Shown one piece after another: positions 8,823-16,904 of a stretch of DNA of 64,000 nucleotides (within the stretch, counting starts at the first letter, position 1; each line of letters opens with the position of its first letter). The stretch spans positions 124,001 through 188,000 of the forward strand of contig NZ_JAAHBP010000012.1 in the NCBI RefSeq assembly GCF_023184515.1, read 5' to 3'. A program made the translations under genes and the position numbers. A model generated the notes under the pieces. The model searched no databases and was not told the DNA's origin. It saw only the letters and a list, made by a program, of their open reading frames with translations. The DNA is from Streptomyces sp. D2-8. GTDB lineage: Bacteria; Actinomycetota; Actinomycetes; Streptomycetales; Streptomycetaceae.

Positions 8823-10382
8823 ATGTCCACCACGCCCTACCAGAAGCCCGACCATCAGACCGAGGACAGGCAAGAGGCCGTTGCGACCGGCCGCGCCGGC
8901 CACCACGGCGTGCTCTTCGCCATGTGCCTGTCCCTGGTCCTGGTCGTCGCGTCCGTCTCCGCGCTCAACCTCGCCATGCCCGACCTGGCCATCGACCTGT
9001 CGGCGACCAACAGCTCGCTGACCTGGATCGCCGACGGCTACACCGTCGCCCTGGCCGCTCTCGTCCTGCCCCTCGGCGCCATCGGTGACCGCGTCGGTCG
9101 CCGCAATGTCCTCCTCGTGGGCACCGTCGTCTTCGGCGCAGCGTCCCTGGCCGCCTCCTACGCGGACTCCACCACCACCCTCGTCGTCTGGCGGGTCGTC
9201 ATGGGCCTGGGGGCCGCGATGATCATGCCGGGCACCCTGTCCACGATCACCGCCGCCTTCCCTCCCGAGCAGCGCGCCAAGGGCGTAGCCACCTGGTCCG
9301 GGTTCGCCGCGGCGGGCGCCATCATCGGCATGCTCGCCGCGGGGGCTCTGCTGGAGTGGTACTCATGGCGGTCGATCTTCGTCACCAGCGCCGCAGCCGC
9401 CCTCGTCGCCGCCGTCGCCGCCCTCGTCCTGGCGCCCGACACCAAGGACGAGCACCCGTCCCCGCCCGACGTGTCCGGGGCCGTGTGCACCGCCGTCGGC
9501 ATCGGCACCCTCGTCTTCGCCATCGTCGAGGGCAACGAGCAGGGCTGGACGGATCCCGCGGTGATCGTCGCCCTCGTCGTCACGGTGGTGGCCTTCACCG
9601 CGTACGCCTGGCTCGGCCTGCGCAATCAGCACCCGCTGCTCGACCCCTCGCTGTTCGGCATCCGCGGCTTCCGGGCGGGCGCGATCACCGTCCTCGTGCA
9701 GTTCATGGCCGTCTTCGGGTTCTTCTTCGTCGGCCTGCAGTACCTGCAGCTGATCCTCGGCTACAGCCCGCTCAAGGCAGCCGCCGCCCTCGTCCCCGTC
9801 GCCGTCGTCGTCCTGCCCACCTCCCAGGCCACCCCTCACCTGGTGCGACGGGTCGGCATGAAGGTCACCATGACCGTCGGTCTGCTCCTGCTGAGCGCCG
9901 GCCTGTTCGTCATCTCCCTGCTCCACGTCGACTCCGGATATCTGCCGTTCCTCGGAGGTCTCGTCCTGGCGGGCTTCGGCATCGGCCTGTCCGGATCCGT
10001 GGGCACGGCCGCCATAACCGGCTCACTCGGCCGCGGCCAGCAGGGCGTCGCCTCCGCGATGAACGACACCACCCGCGAGGTCGGCTCAGCGGTCGGCATC
10101 GCCCTCATGGGCTCGATCTACGGCAGCCACTACCGCTCCAGCCTCCCCGCCTCCCTCGACGAGCTCCCCACCGAAGCCAGCGAAGCCGCACGCGACTCCG
10201 CCGCCGCGGGCCTCCATGTCGCCGATCAACTCGGTGCCCGGGGCGCGGCCCTTACAGACGGCGTCAAGTCCGCCTTCATGGACGGCCTGTCCGCCTCACT
10301 CATCGCCGTCAGCATCATCGTCCTGGCCGCAGCGATCGGCTGCCTGTTCCGCGCGCCGAAGGCACCGCCGACGGTCGACTGA
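8823..10382 (+). CDS. MFS transporter, DHA2 (EmrB/QacA) family
   Basis: A 519-residue transporter with about 14 hydrophobic segments, the DHA2 layout. MFS motif A appears as GAIGDRVGRRNVLL after the second helix, and the motif C-like helix GLGAAMIMPGTLSTI follows. The first ~35 residues are cytoplasmic and polar. It starts 12 bp after the amidohydrolase stop, so it is probably co-transcribed. In this context it may export a toxic aromatic intermediate or take part in substrate uptake. DHA2 proteins are most often drug/proton antiporters. Confidence 0.85.
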   Translation: MSTTPYQKPDHQTEDRQEAVATGRAGHHGVLFAMCLSLVLVVASVSALNLAMPDLAIDLSATNSSLTWIADGYTVALAALVLPLGAIGDRVGRRNVLLVGTVVFGAASLAASYADSTTTLVVWRVVMGLGAAMIMPGTLSTITAAFPPEQRAKGVATWSGFAAAGAIIGMLAAGALLEWYSWRSIFVTSAAAALVAAVAALVLAPDTKDEHPSPPDVSGAVCTAVGIGTLVFAIVEGNEQGWTDPAVIVALVVTVVAFTAYAWLGLRNQHPLLDPSLFGIRGFRAGAITVLVQFMAVFGFFFVGLQYLQLILGYSPLKAAAALVPVAVVVLPTSQATPHLVRRVGMKVTMTVGLLLLSAGLFVISLLHVDSGYLPFLGGLVLAGFGIGLSGSVGTAAITGSLGRGQQGVASAMNDTTREVGSAVGIALMGSIYGSHYRSSLPASLDELPTEASEAARDSAAAGLHVADQLGARGAALTDGVKSAFMDGLSASLIAVSIIVLAAAIGCLFRAPKAPPTVD

Positions 10383-10593
10383 CTCCGGCACGGCGGCAGT
10401 TCACCATCGCCGGCACACTCGACGACGCTCCAGTCGCGGAGATCGACGGCAGCCTCATCCGACTCCTGACGTTCGGCCACCTGCTCAAGCAGACGCAGTA
10501 CCCCAAGCCGGCGCAGACCTGACAGGCGATGCTGGCGACGAGGCGGCGGCCCGCGGCCTGTCGGCCGCCTCACCCTGGGCGTCAGCGCGGCCG

Positions 10594-10890
10594 GGTCACC
10601 TGCAACGACGTCGAGTGGCCCGAGGACGTCAACACCTACCGGCGGGGCGTTGCCGAGGACGGCGAACGCTACCCGCTGCACGGCGCCACCACCGCCAACA
10701 TCACACCGTGCGCCTTCTGGCCGTACACCCCCGCCGAACCGCCGGTGGAGATCGACGCCGAGGGCCCGCGCAAGGTGCTGCTCCTGCCGAACCGGCGGGA
10801 CGAGTCGACCCTGCGTCGGGACGGGAAGATGCTGCGCGAGAAGTTCGGCGACCCGGGCGCGGTTTTCGTCCCCCACCGCACGACATCGAA
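10594..10890 (+). pseudogene. Remnant of a TAP-type (tripeptidyl aminopeptidase) alpha/beta hydrolase, C-terminal part
   Basis: About 95 codons in one frame (from the codon near 10595) resemble the C-terminal domain of Streptomyces SlpD/SlpE-like secreted tripeptidyl aminopeptidases. Recognisable elements are TCNDVEWPEDV, a PCAFWPY motif and VLLLPNRRDE(S)T, the stretch that normally carries the catalytic Asp. No N-terminal catalytic Ser domain is present upstream, and the terminal GGHG/His region is missing. The homology is recognised from memory. It is a gene fragment left in the gap between the aromatic cluster and the core genome. Confidence 0.5.
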
Positions 10891-11258
10891 CGTCAGGAAA
10901 GGAGGAACCAGGTCGAAAGGCGGCCCTCCCGACGAGCCCGCTCGGTGGGCTTCGCATCAAGGTCGTCGGGGAGTCGGAGTGTCACGCCACACAGACTTGA
11001 TACCAGGTCGGTATCAAAGTGGCGCGGTCGGGCCGCGTTCTCCGCTCGCACCGCCACTGCGGAGGTGCAGCAGAGACTTCCGCTTCGGGCGTCATCCGAG
11101 CGTCAAGAATCTCCGAACGACCCCCTGAAGGCGTCGCCGATGCAGGCACCTCGCTAACGAATCCGCAGGTCAGCGAACTGAAAAGATCGATCCGTCGCTC
11201 GAACCGCTGCACGGAGGGAACCAGGTCGAGTAACCCACCCGGACAACAAAAGCGCAGG
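10891..11258. other. Non-coding scar with repeats and an orphan operator
   Basis: No convincing gene is seen. The stretch contains a perfect palindrome (10997-11017, listed separately) and three copies of ACCAGGTCG (near 10907, 11002 and 11220); the outer two extend to a 13-bp direct repeat GGAACCAGGTCGA at 10904-10916 and 11217-11229. It joins the accessory cluster to the conserved core and looks like an insertion or deletion junction. Confidence 0.4.
10997..11017. promoter_or_regulatory. Orphan palindromic operator
   Basis: A perfect inverted repeat of the form TTGATACC-N5-GGTATCAA (arms 10997-11004 and 11010-11017). Length and AT-rich outer halves fit a site for a MarR- or HxlR-like dimer. 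No regulator gene is adjacent and no intact gene starts just downstream, so it may be a relic. Confidence 0.45.
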
Positions 11259-12587
11259 TCAGGGCCTCTTGCCCGCAGGTTCGAGGATCGCGACGCACTC
11301 CACATGGTGCGTCATCGGAAACAGATCGAACGCCCGAAGCATCCGCACCCGATACCCCCCATCCCGGAAGTACCCCAGGTCCCGCGCCAACGCAGCCGGA
11401 TCACACGCCACGTACGCGATCCGCCGCGCGCCCAGCGAGGCCAGATGCTCCACCGTCTTGCGGCCCGCCCCCGCCCGCGGCGGGTCGAGGACGATCAGGT
11501 CGACCTCCGTGATGCCCGTGCGCGGCAACACGCTCTCGACCTTGCCCTGTTCGATGCGGACACGGTCGAACTCGGCGAGGTTGTGCCGCGCGTCCTCCAC
11601 CGCCCGCTTGCCGGACTCGATGCCGAGGACCGCGCCCTGGTCGCCGACGCGGTCGGCGAGGGCGCCGGCGAAGAGGCCGACACCGCAGTACAGGTCGAGG
11701 GCCATGTCGCCCTTGCGCGGCAGCAGGCCCTGCATGACCGCGGTCACCAGGGTGTCCGCGGCCTTCGGGTGGACCTGCCAGAAGCCGCCGTTCCCGACGC
11801 GGTGCGTGCGGCCGTCCGCGCGTTCGCGGACGAAGGGGCGGCCGTGGACACGATGGACACCGCCGGTGCGCTCGTCCACGCGCAGGACGGAGACGGGGCG
11901 GTCGAGTTCGACGAGCGGGAGGCGCGCCCCGGGCTTCGGGGTGAGGATCACCTGGCGGTCCTGAGAGCCCGTCGCCGCGATCGCCTCGACGGAGTCCATG
12001 CCCGTCCAGACCCGCTTCTCGATGCCCAGCTCGCTGACACCCTCCGCGGCGATCATGCAGTGGTCGATGGGCTCCACCTCGTGCGAGCGGTGCCGGCGCA
12101 GTCCCGCCCGGCCGTCGGCGGTGACGGCGTACTGGACGCGGGTGCGCCACGCGGGGACCTGGCCCGCGGGCAGCTTGTCGCCCTCGGCGGGCACCACCGT
12201 GCCGTCCCAGCCGGCCTCCTCCGGGGTGAGCCCGGCGAGGTGCTGGAGCTGTTCGGCGATGACGTCGGCCTTCAGGCGTCGCTGCGCACCCGGCTTGGCG
12301 TGCTGCCAGTCGCAGCCGCCGCAGCGCCCGGGGCCGGCGAACGGGCAGGGCTCGTCGATCCGGTCCTTGGAGGCGTCGAGCACCGTCACGGCGTCGGCGC
12401 GCAGGTACCGCGCGCCCTGCTCGCCCTCCGTCACCCGCGCCACGACCCGCTCCCCGGGCAGCGCGTGCCGTACGAACAGCACCTGGCCCTCGGACGTGCG
12501 GGCGATGCAGTGACCGCCGTGGGCGACGGGGCCGACCTCGACCTCGTACTCCTCCCCCACCAGCGACTTCCTCGGTTCTGCCTGCAT
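11259..12587 (-). CDS. Class I SAM-dependent RNA methyltransferase, TrmA/RlmD (RumA) family
   Basis: A 442-residue RNA uracil-C5 methyltransferase. An N-terminal TRAM/OB domain (about 8-70) is followed by candidate Fe-S cysteines C81, C89 and C92 (CPFAGPGRCGGC), as in RlmD. The SAM motif is ALDLYCGVGLFAG, and the C-terminal motifs are VLDPPRAG and VACDPAALARDL, which carries the catalytic Cys. It probably makes m5U in rRNA or tRNA. The ATG at 12587 has GGAG ten bases upstream. It sits beside the APC permease, an order I recall from mycobacteria (Rv2689c-Rv2690c). Confidence 0.85.
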   Translation of the reverse strand: MQAEPRKSLVGEEYEVEVGPVAHGGHCIARTSEGQVLFVRHALPGERVVARVTEGEQGARYLRADAVTVLDASKDRIDEPCPFAGPGRCGGCDWQHAKPGAQRRLKADVIAEQLQHLAGLTPEEAGWDGTVVPAEGDKLPAGQVPAWRTRVQYAVTADGRAGLRRHRSHEVEPIDHCMIAAEGVSELGIEKRVWTGMDSVEAIAATGSQDRQVILTPKPGARLPLVELDRPVSVLRVDERTGGVHRVHGRPFVRERADGRTHRVGNGGFWQVHPKAADTLVTAVMQGLLPRKGDMALDLYCGVGLFAGALADRVGDQGAVLGIESGKRAVEDARHNLAEFDRVRIEQGKVESVLPRTGITEVDLIVLDPPRAGAGRKTVEHLASLGARRIAYVACDPAALARDLGYFRDGGYRVRMLRAFDLFPMTHHVECVAILEPAGKRP

Positions 12588-12697
12588 GGCGGGGTGACTC
12601 CAAAACGCGTGAGGGGAAAGGGCCGAACGGACACGGCCGGACAACAGCCCACCAGTCTACGTGGCTGCCGCCCGGCCGTTTCACACGAGCCGTCGCC

Positions 12698-14749
12698 TCA
12701 CGACTTGTGCTCGGTGGACTCCTTCGACCGCACCTGCGCGGGACCGCGCCGCACCGACCCCGGCGCGTTCCAGTCCTGCTGCTTGCGGGCCCGCCGCTTG
12801 GCCGCCTCGGAGGACTGCAGCTGGTACGGCACCGAGGTCACCATGATCCCGGGCGTGAACAGCAGCCGGCCCTTCAGCCGCAGGGCGCTCTGGTTGTGCA
12901 GCAGGTGCTCGTACCAGTGGCCGACGACGTACTCGGGGATGATCACGGACACCGCGTCCCTCGGCGACTCCTTGCGCAGCCCCTTGACGTACTCGATGAT
13001 CGGCCGCGTGATCTCGCGGTAGGGCGAGTCCAGGACCTTCAGCGGTACGTCGATGCCGCGCCGCTCCCACTCCTCGCGCAGGGCCTTGGTCTCCACCGGG
13101 TCGACGTTGACGCTCAGCGCCTCCAGCGAGTCCGAGCGCATCAGCTTGGCATAGGCCAGGGCGCGCAGCGTGGGGCGGTGGATCTTGGAGATCAGGACGA
13201 CGGAGTGGACGCGGGAGGGCCGCACGCTGTCGTCGCTCGGGCCCTCGGGGGCGGCGATCTCGGCGGCGACCCGGTCGTAGTGCTTCCGGATGGCCGTCAT
13301 CGTCGCGAAGAAGATCACCATGCCGAGCAGGGCGACCCAGGCGCCGTGCGTGAACTTGGTGACGAGGACGACGACCAGCACGAGGCCGGTGAAGAAGGCG
13401 CCGAAGGCGTTGATGGCGCGGGAGCGGATCATGTGGCGGCGCTTGGCCTGGTCCTTCTCGGTGGCCAGGTGCCGGTTCCAGTGCCGGACCATGCCGGTCT
13501 GGCTGAGCGTGAAGGACACGAACACGCCGACGATGTACAGCTGGATCAGGCGGGTGGAGTCGGCGCCGTAGATCCCCACCAGCAGTGCGGCGGCGCCCGC
13601 GAGGAGCACGATGCCGTTGGAGAAGGCCAGCCGGTCGCCGCGGGTGTGCAGCTGCCGCGGCAGGTAGCGGTCCTGGGCGAGGATCGAGCCGAGCAGCGGG
13701 AAGCCGTTGTAGGCGGTGTTCGCGGCGAGGAACAGCACCAGTGCGGTGGCCGCGGCCAGGACGATGAAGAGGAAGCTGCCGTTGCCGAAGACGGCCTCGG
13801 CGACCTGGGAGATCACCGGGTTCTGCACGTAGTCGGGGCCGAGCGGGACGCCGTTGTGGACGAGGTCCTTGGCCGGGTTCTCGGCCATGCGGACGTCACT
13901 CGCCATGGCGAGGCCGATGATGCCGCAGAACATGGTGACGGCCAGCAGGCCCATCATCGCGAGGGTGGTCGCGGCGTTCTTCGACTTGGGCTTGCGGAAG
14001 GCCGGGACGCCGTTGGAGATCGCCTCGACGCCGGTGAGCGCGGCGCAGCCGGAGGAGAAGGCGCGCAGCAGCAGGAAGACCAGGGCGAAGCCGGCCAGGC
14101 CCTGGTGTTCGGGCTTGATGACGTAGTCCGCCGTCGGTGCCCGCATGGTGTCGTCCAGGACCAGTCCGCGGAAGGCCCCCCAGGCGATCATGGTGAAGAC
14201 GCCGGCGACGAAGACGTACGTCGGGATCGCGAACAGCGAGCCCGACTCCTTCACCCCGCGCAGGTTCATCAGCGTCAGAAGCACGATCACGCCGATCGCG
14301 CAGAGCACCTTGTGCTCGACCACGAACGGGATCGCGGAGCCGAGGTTCTCGATGCCGGAGGAGATCGACACCGCGACCGTGAGGACGTAGTCCACGAGCA
14401 GCGCGCTGGCGACCGTCAGGCCCGCCTTGGGGCCGAGGTTGGTGTTCGCCACCTCGTAGTCGCCACCACCGCTGGGGTAGGCGCGCACGTTCTGCCGGTA
14501 CGAGGCGACCACGGTGAACATCAGCACGACGACCGCGACGGCGATCCACGGGCTGAAGTGGTACGCCGTCACGCCCGCGATCGACAGGACCAGCAGCACC
14601 TCGCCGGGCGCGTACGCCACGGAGGACAGCGGGTCGGAGGCGAAGACGGGGAGTGCGATGCGCTTCGGCAGGAGCGTTTCGCCCAGCCGGTCGCTGCGCA
14701 GTGCGCGCCCGATCAGGATCCGTTTGGGCACGTCGGTCAGTTTGGACAC
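12698..14749 (-). CDS. APC superfamily permease with C-terminal cytoplasmic domain, KimA-like candidate K+ transporter
   Basis: A ~683-residue protein. Residues about 30-480 hold around 12 transmembrane segments of the APC fold, including FASDPLSSVAYAPGEVL. Residues about 520-660 form a soluble alpha/beta domain beginning RVHSVVLISKIHRPTLRALA, reminiscent of a Usp-like fold. Annotations of this family usually say amino acid permease, but size, layout and the FASD...SSVAY motif recall Bacillus KimA (YdaO), a K+ importer. Two TrkA-type regulators lie 1.5 kb away. The GTG at 14749 is chosen (VSKLTDVPKR); a GTG at 14788 is also open. It is transcribed away from ceoB/ceoC-like genes. K+ as substrate is an inference. 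Confidence 0.82.
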   Translation of the reverse strand: MSKLTDVPKRILIGRALRSDRLGETLLPKRIALPVFASDPLSSVAYAPGEVLLVLSIAGVTAYHFSPWIAVAVVVLMFTVVASYRQNVRAYPSGGGDYEVANTNLGPKAGLTVASALLVDYVLTVAVSISSGIENLGSAIPFVVEHKVLCAIGVIVLLTLMNLRGVKESGSLFAIPTYVFVAGVFTMIAWGAFRGLVLDDTMRAPTADYVIKPEHQGLAGFALVFLLLRAFSSGCAALTGVEAISNGVPAFRKPKSKNAATTLAMMGLLAVTMFCGIIGLAMASDVRMAENPAKDLVHNGVPLGPDYVQNPVISQVAEAVFGNGSFLFIVLAAATALVLFLAANTAYNGFPLLGSILAQDRYLPRQLHTRGDRLAFSNGIVLLAGAAALLVGIYGADSTRLIQLYIVGVFVSFTLSQTGMVRHWNRHLATEKDQAKRRHMIRSRAINAFGAFFTGLVLVVVLVTKFTHGAWVALLGMVIFFATMTAIRKHYDRVAAEIAAPEGPSDDSVRPSRVHSVVLISKIHRPTLRALAYAKLMRSDSLEALSVNVDPVETKALREEWERRGIDVPLKVLDSPYREITRPIIEYVKGLRKESPRDAVSVIIPEYVVGHWYEHLLHNQSALRLKGRLLFTPGIMVTSVPYQLQSSEAAKRRARKQQDWNAPGSVRRGPAQVRSKESTEHKS

Positions 14750-14932
14750 AACAGAGGATCGTAGGCCTTCGATTGCGGGGCCGCCCACCCGCCACCCTCC
14801 AGCGGCGTTCCGTCTGCTCTCCGAGTGAATTCAGAGGCGCATGCGGCTGCGGATTCCGCAGGCCACCCGCTTCCCATGCCTATATGACTAAGCCCTGTCC
14901 GTCACCCGGCCGTTGCCGCCCCTGGAGGTCCC

Positions 14933-15052
14933 ATGCACACGCCCGCCCAGCTGATCGGCGCCGCGGCCACGCTCGTCACTCTCGGGATCCTCACGATGGC
15001 GAGCGTGCGCAGCATCAGCCGGCGCAAGGACGTGTCGCCGGGGGCGCGCTAG
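14933..15052 (+). CDS. Small single-span membrane protein (39 aa)
   Basis: A short ORF encodes MHTPAQLIGAAATLVTLG, continues through ILTMASVRSISRRKD and ends VSPGAR. Residues about 6-24 form one hydrophobic helix and the tail is basic, so it would be a one-pass membrane peptide with the C-terminus inside. A strong GGAGG site lies 5 nt before the ATG, and codon third positions are GC-rich. Its end overlaps the convergent kinase gene by about 38 bp. It diverges from the APC permease. It could be a small partner of that permease or of the TrkA-type system; no function is known to me. Confidence 0.6.
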   Translation: MHTPAQLIGAAATLVTLGILTMASVRSISRRKDVSPGAR

Positions 15053-15983
15053 GGGGCGCGGAGCCCGGCTGCCCGGAGCGCTCCAGCCCCGCCACCCCCG
15101 CGCTCAGTTCCTCCCGCCCGATGCCGGCCGCCCGGGTCGAGGGGATCGTGCAGGCATAGGCGCCTGCCACCGTGCCGTGCAGGGCGCTGCGGTGGGGTGG
15201 GGTGCCGTTCAGCCAGGCGTAGAGGAACGCGGCGGCGAAGGCGTCGCCCGCGCCGTTGGAGTCGACGACCGGGGCCGGGGGCGCGGCGGCGGGTACGTGG
15301 GTGAGCTCCCCGTCGGCCAGCAGGTACGCTCCCTCCGCCCCGGCGGTGGCGACGACGATCCGGGCCCGGCCCCGCTCGGTGATCCGCCGCATGGTCCGCT
15401 CCGGGTCGGTCAGGGACGTGCTGGACAGGAAGACCAGGTCGGCCTGGTGGGCGAAGGGCTCGTGGTAGGGGTTGGAGCCATCCCAGTCGTGCAGGTCGGT
15501 GGAGATCGTGACGCCCGCCTCGCGCAGGGCGGGCAGCGCTTGGGCGCACGGCTGGGTGATGACGACGTGGGCGTGCCGGCTGACACCCGCGAGTGCGCGC
15601 ACGGTGGCCTCGGGCAGCCGGTCCGTGTCGGCTGCGCGGGTGGCGTCGTAGAGGGACAGCCGCCTGCCGTCGGGGCCGACGAGATTGACCGCGCGCTTGG
15701 TGCCGAGCGGCTGCGGGACGGCGGTGAGCCCGATGCCGTGCTCCTGGTGCAGCGCGCGGACGAGGTCACCTTCGGGGTCGTCGCCGAGCAGGTCGAGGTG
15801 GTGCGTGCGCAGGCCCAGCGCGCTCGTCCCGAGGGCGACGAAGTCCCCGCTCTGGCCCGCCCGCGTCACGATTCCGGGCCGGATCATGTGGCTGTCCGCG
15901 AACGGCACGGGCAGCTCGGGCACGGGCACGATGGTGTCCACACCCGCGCCGCCCAGCACGAGGACGTCGATCTCGGTACTCAT
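15015..15983 (-). CDS. PfkB family carbohydrate/nucleoside kinase
   Basis: A 322-residue ribokinase-like sugar kinase. The N-terminal motif VLVLGGAGVDTIV and the C-terminal PfkB signature DSNGAGDAFAAAFLYAWL (catalytic Asp in GAGD) are both present. The N-terminal region also has GQSGDFVALGTSALG in place of the usual GGxGxN motif. The ATG at 15983 has GGAGGA upstream. The substrate (ribose, fructose phosphate, nucleoside or other) cannot be assigned. It is transcribed alone and converges with the 39-aa small ORF. Confidence 0.82.
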   Translation of the reverse strand: MSTEIDVLVLGGAGVDTIVPVPELPVPFADSHMIRPGIVTRAGQSGDFVALGTSALGLRTHHLDLLGDDPEGDLVRALHQEHGIGLTAVPQPLGTKRAVNLVGPDGRRLSLYDATRAADTDRLPEATVRALAGVSRHAHVVITQPCAQALPALREAGVTISTDLHDWDGSNPYHEPFAHQADLVFLSSTSLTDPERTMRRITERGRARIVVATAGAEGAYLLADGELTHVPAAAPPAPVVDSNGAGDAFAAAFLYAWLNGTPPHRSALHGTVAGAYACTIPSTRAAGIGREELSAGVAGLERSGQPGSAPPSAPPATRPCAG

Positions 15984-16232
15984 TGCGGGTTCCTCCCCGG
16001 GCCCGGGGCCCGGCAGGGCCCTCGGCAACCCCCTCGACTTTGCGGATACGTTGGAGTCGGGCAGCCGAACGCGGCACGGCCCCCGGAGGACATCATGACG
16101 TGATTCCACCGGCATGATGTTGCCCGGCGGCCCGCACGCAGGCCGCGACGTGATGCCTGGCGAGCCGAGAGAGAGACATGAGCACGACATTCATGAAGGC
16201 CAGAGGGCCTGCAGGAAGCGCGGTGTGACGCG

Positions 16233-16904
16233 ATGCATATTGTCATCATGGGGTGCGGAAGGGTGGGTTCCGCACTGGCCCAGAACCTGGAGCAACAGGG
16301 GCACACGGTCGCCGTGGTCGACCAGGACCCCACCGCCTTCCGCCGGCTGGGCTCCTCGTTCGGCGGCCGCCGGGTCACCGGCGTCGGCTTCGACCAGGAC
16401 ACGCTGCGCGAGGCGGGCATCGAGGAGGCCGGCGCCTTCGCCGCCGTCTCCAGCGGTGACAACTCCAACATCATCGCCGCACGCGTGGCCCGCGAGATGT
16501 TCGGCATCGAGAACGTCGCCGCCCGCATCTACGACCCCCGCCGCGCGGAGGTCTACCAGCGCCTGGGCATCCCCACCGTCGCGACGGTCCGCTGGACGGC
16601 CGACCAGATGCTGCGCCGTCTGCTCCCCTCCGGCGCCGAGCCGCTGTGGCGCGATCCCACCGGCGGCGTCCAGCTCGCCGAGGTGCACACCTCCACCGCC
16701 TGGGTCGGCCACAAGATCAGCCGGATCCAGGAGGAGACCGGCGTGCGCGTCGCGTTCCTGACCCGGCTCGGCGAGGCGGTCCTGCCCACCTCGCAGACGG
16801 TGCTGCAGGAGGGCGACCTGGTGCACGTGATGATGCGCACCGACGAGGTCGACAAGGTCGAGGCGGCGTTCGCCAAGGGTCCCGAAGAGGAGGGCGGTCA
16901 CTGA
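16233..16904 (+). CDS. TrkA-type NAD-binding potassium regulatory protein (CeoB-like)
   Basis: A 223-residue protein with an N-terminal RCK_N Rossmann domain (GCGRVGSALAQNLEQQGH, acidic VVDQD at the end of beta-2, which suggests NAD(H)) and a C-terminal RCK_C domain from about residue 140. Such proteins gate Trk/Ktr or other K+ transporters in response to nucleotides. It overlaps the next trkA-like gene (TGATG). The pair matches mycobacterial ceoB-ceoC next to an APC permease. No TrkH/TrkG membrane subunit is present, so the partner may be that APC permease. Confidence 0.85.
   Translation: MHIVIMGCGRVGSALAQNLEQQGHTVAVVDQDPTAFRRLGSSFGGRRVTGVGFDQDTLREAGIEEAGAFAAVSSGDNSNIIAARVAREMFGIENVAARIYDPRRAEVYQRLGIPTVATVRWTADQMLRRLLPSGAEPLWRDPTGGVQLAEVHTSTAWVGHKISRIQEETGVRVAFLTRLGEAVLPTSQTVLQEGDLVHVMMRTDEVDKVEAAFAKGPEEEGGH

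Noticed and set aside
10982..11305. Minus-strand frame of 107 codons in the 11 kb scar
   Set aside because: No ribosome site, mixed codon bias, overlaps the methyltransferase gene end and the operator; not supported as a gene.
12707..14764. Plus-strand open frame of about 685 codons opposite the APC permease
   Set aside because: Shadow frame: the permease membrane helices on the minus strand explain the sequence.
14750..14932. Possible c-di-AMP riboswitch upstream of the KimA-like permease
   Set aside because: The leader was checked for the ydaO signatures (GGGGTGAATC, CCCGTCAGCTAACC) and none is present.
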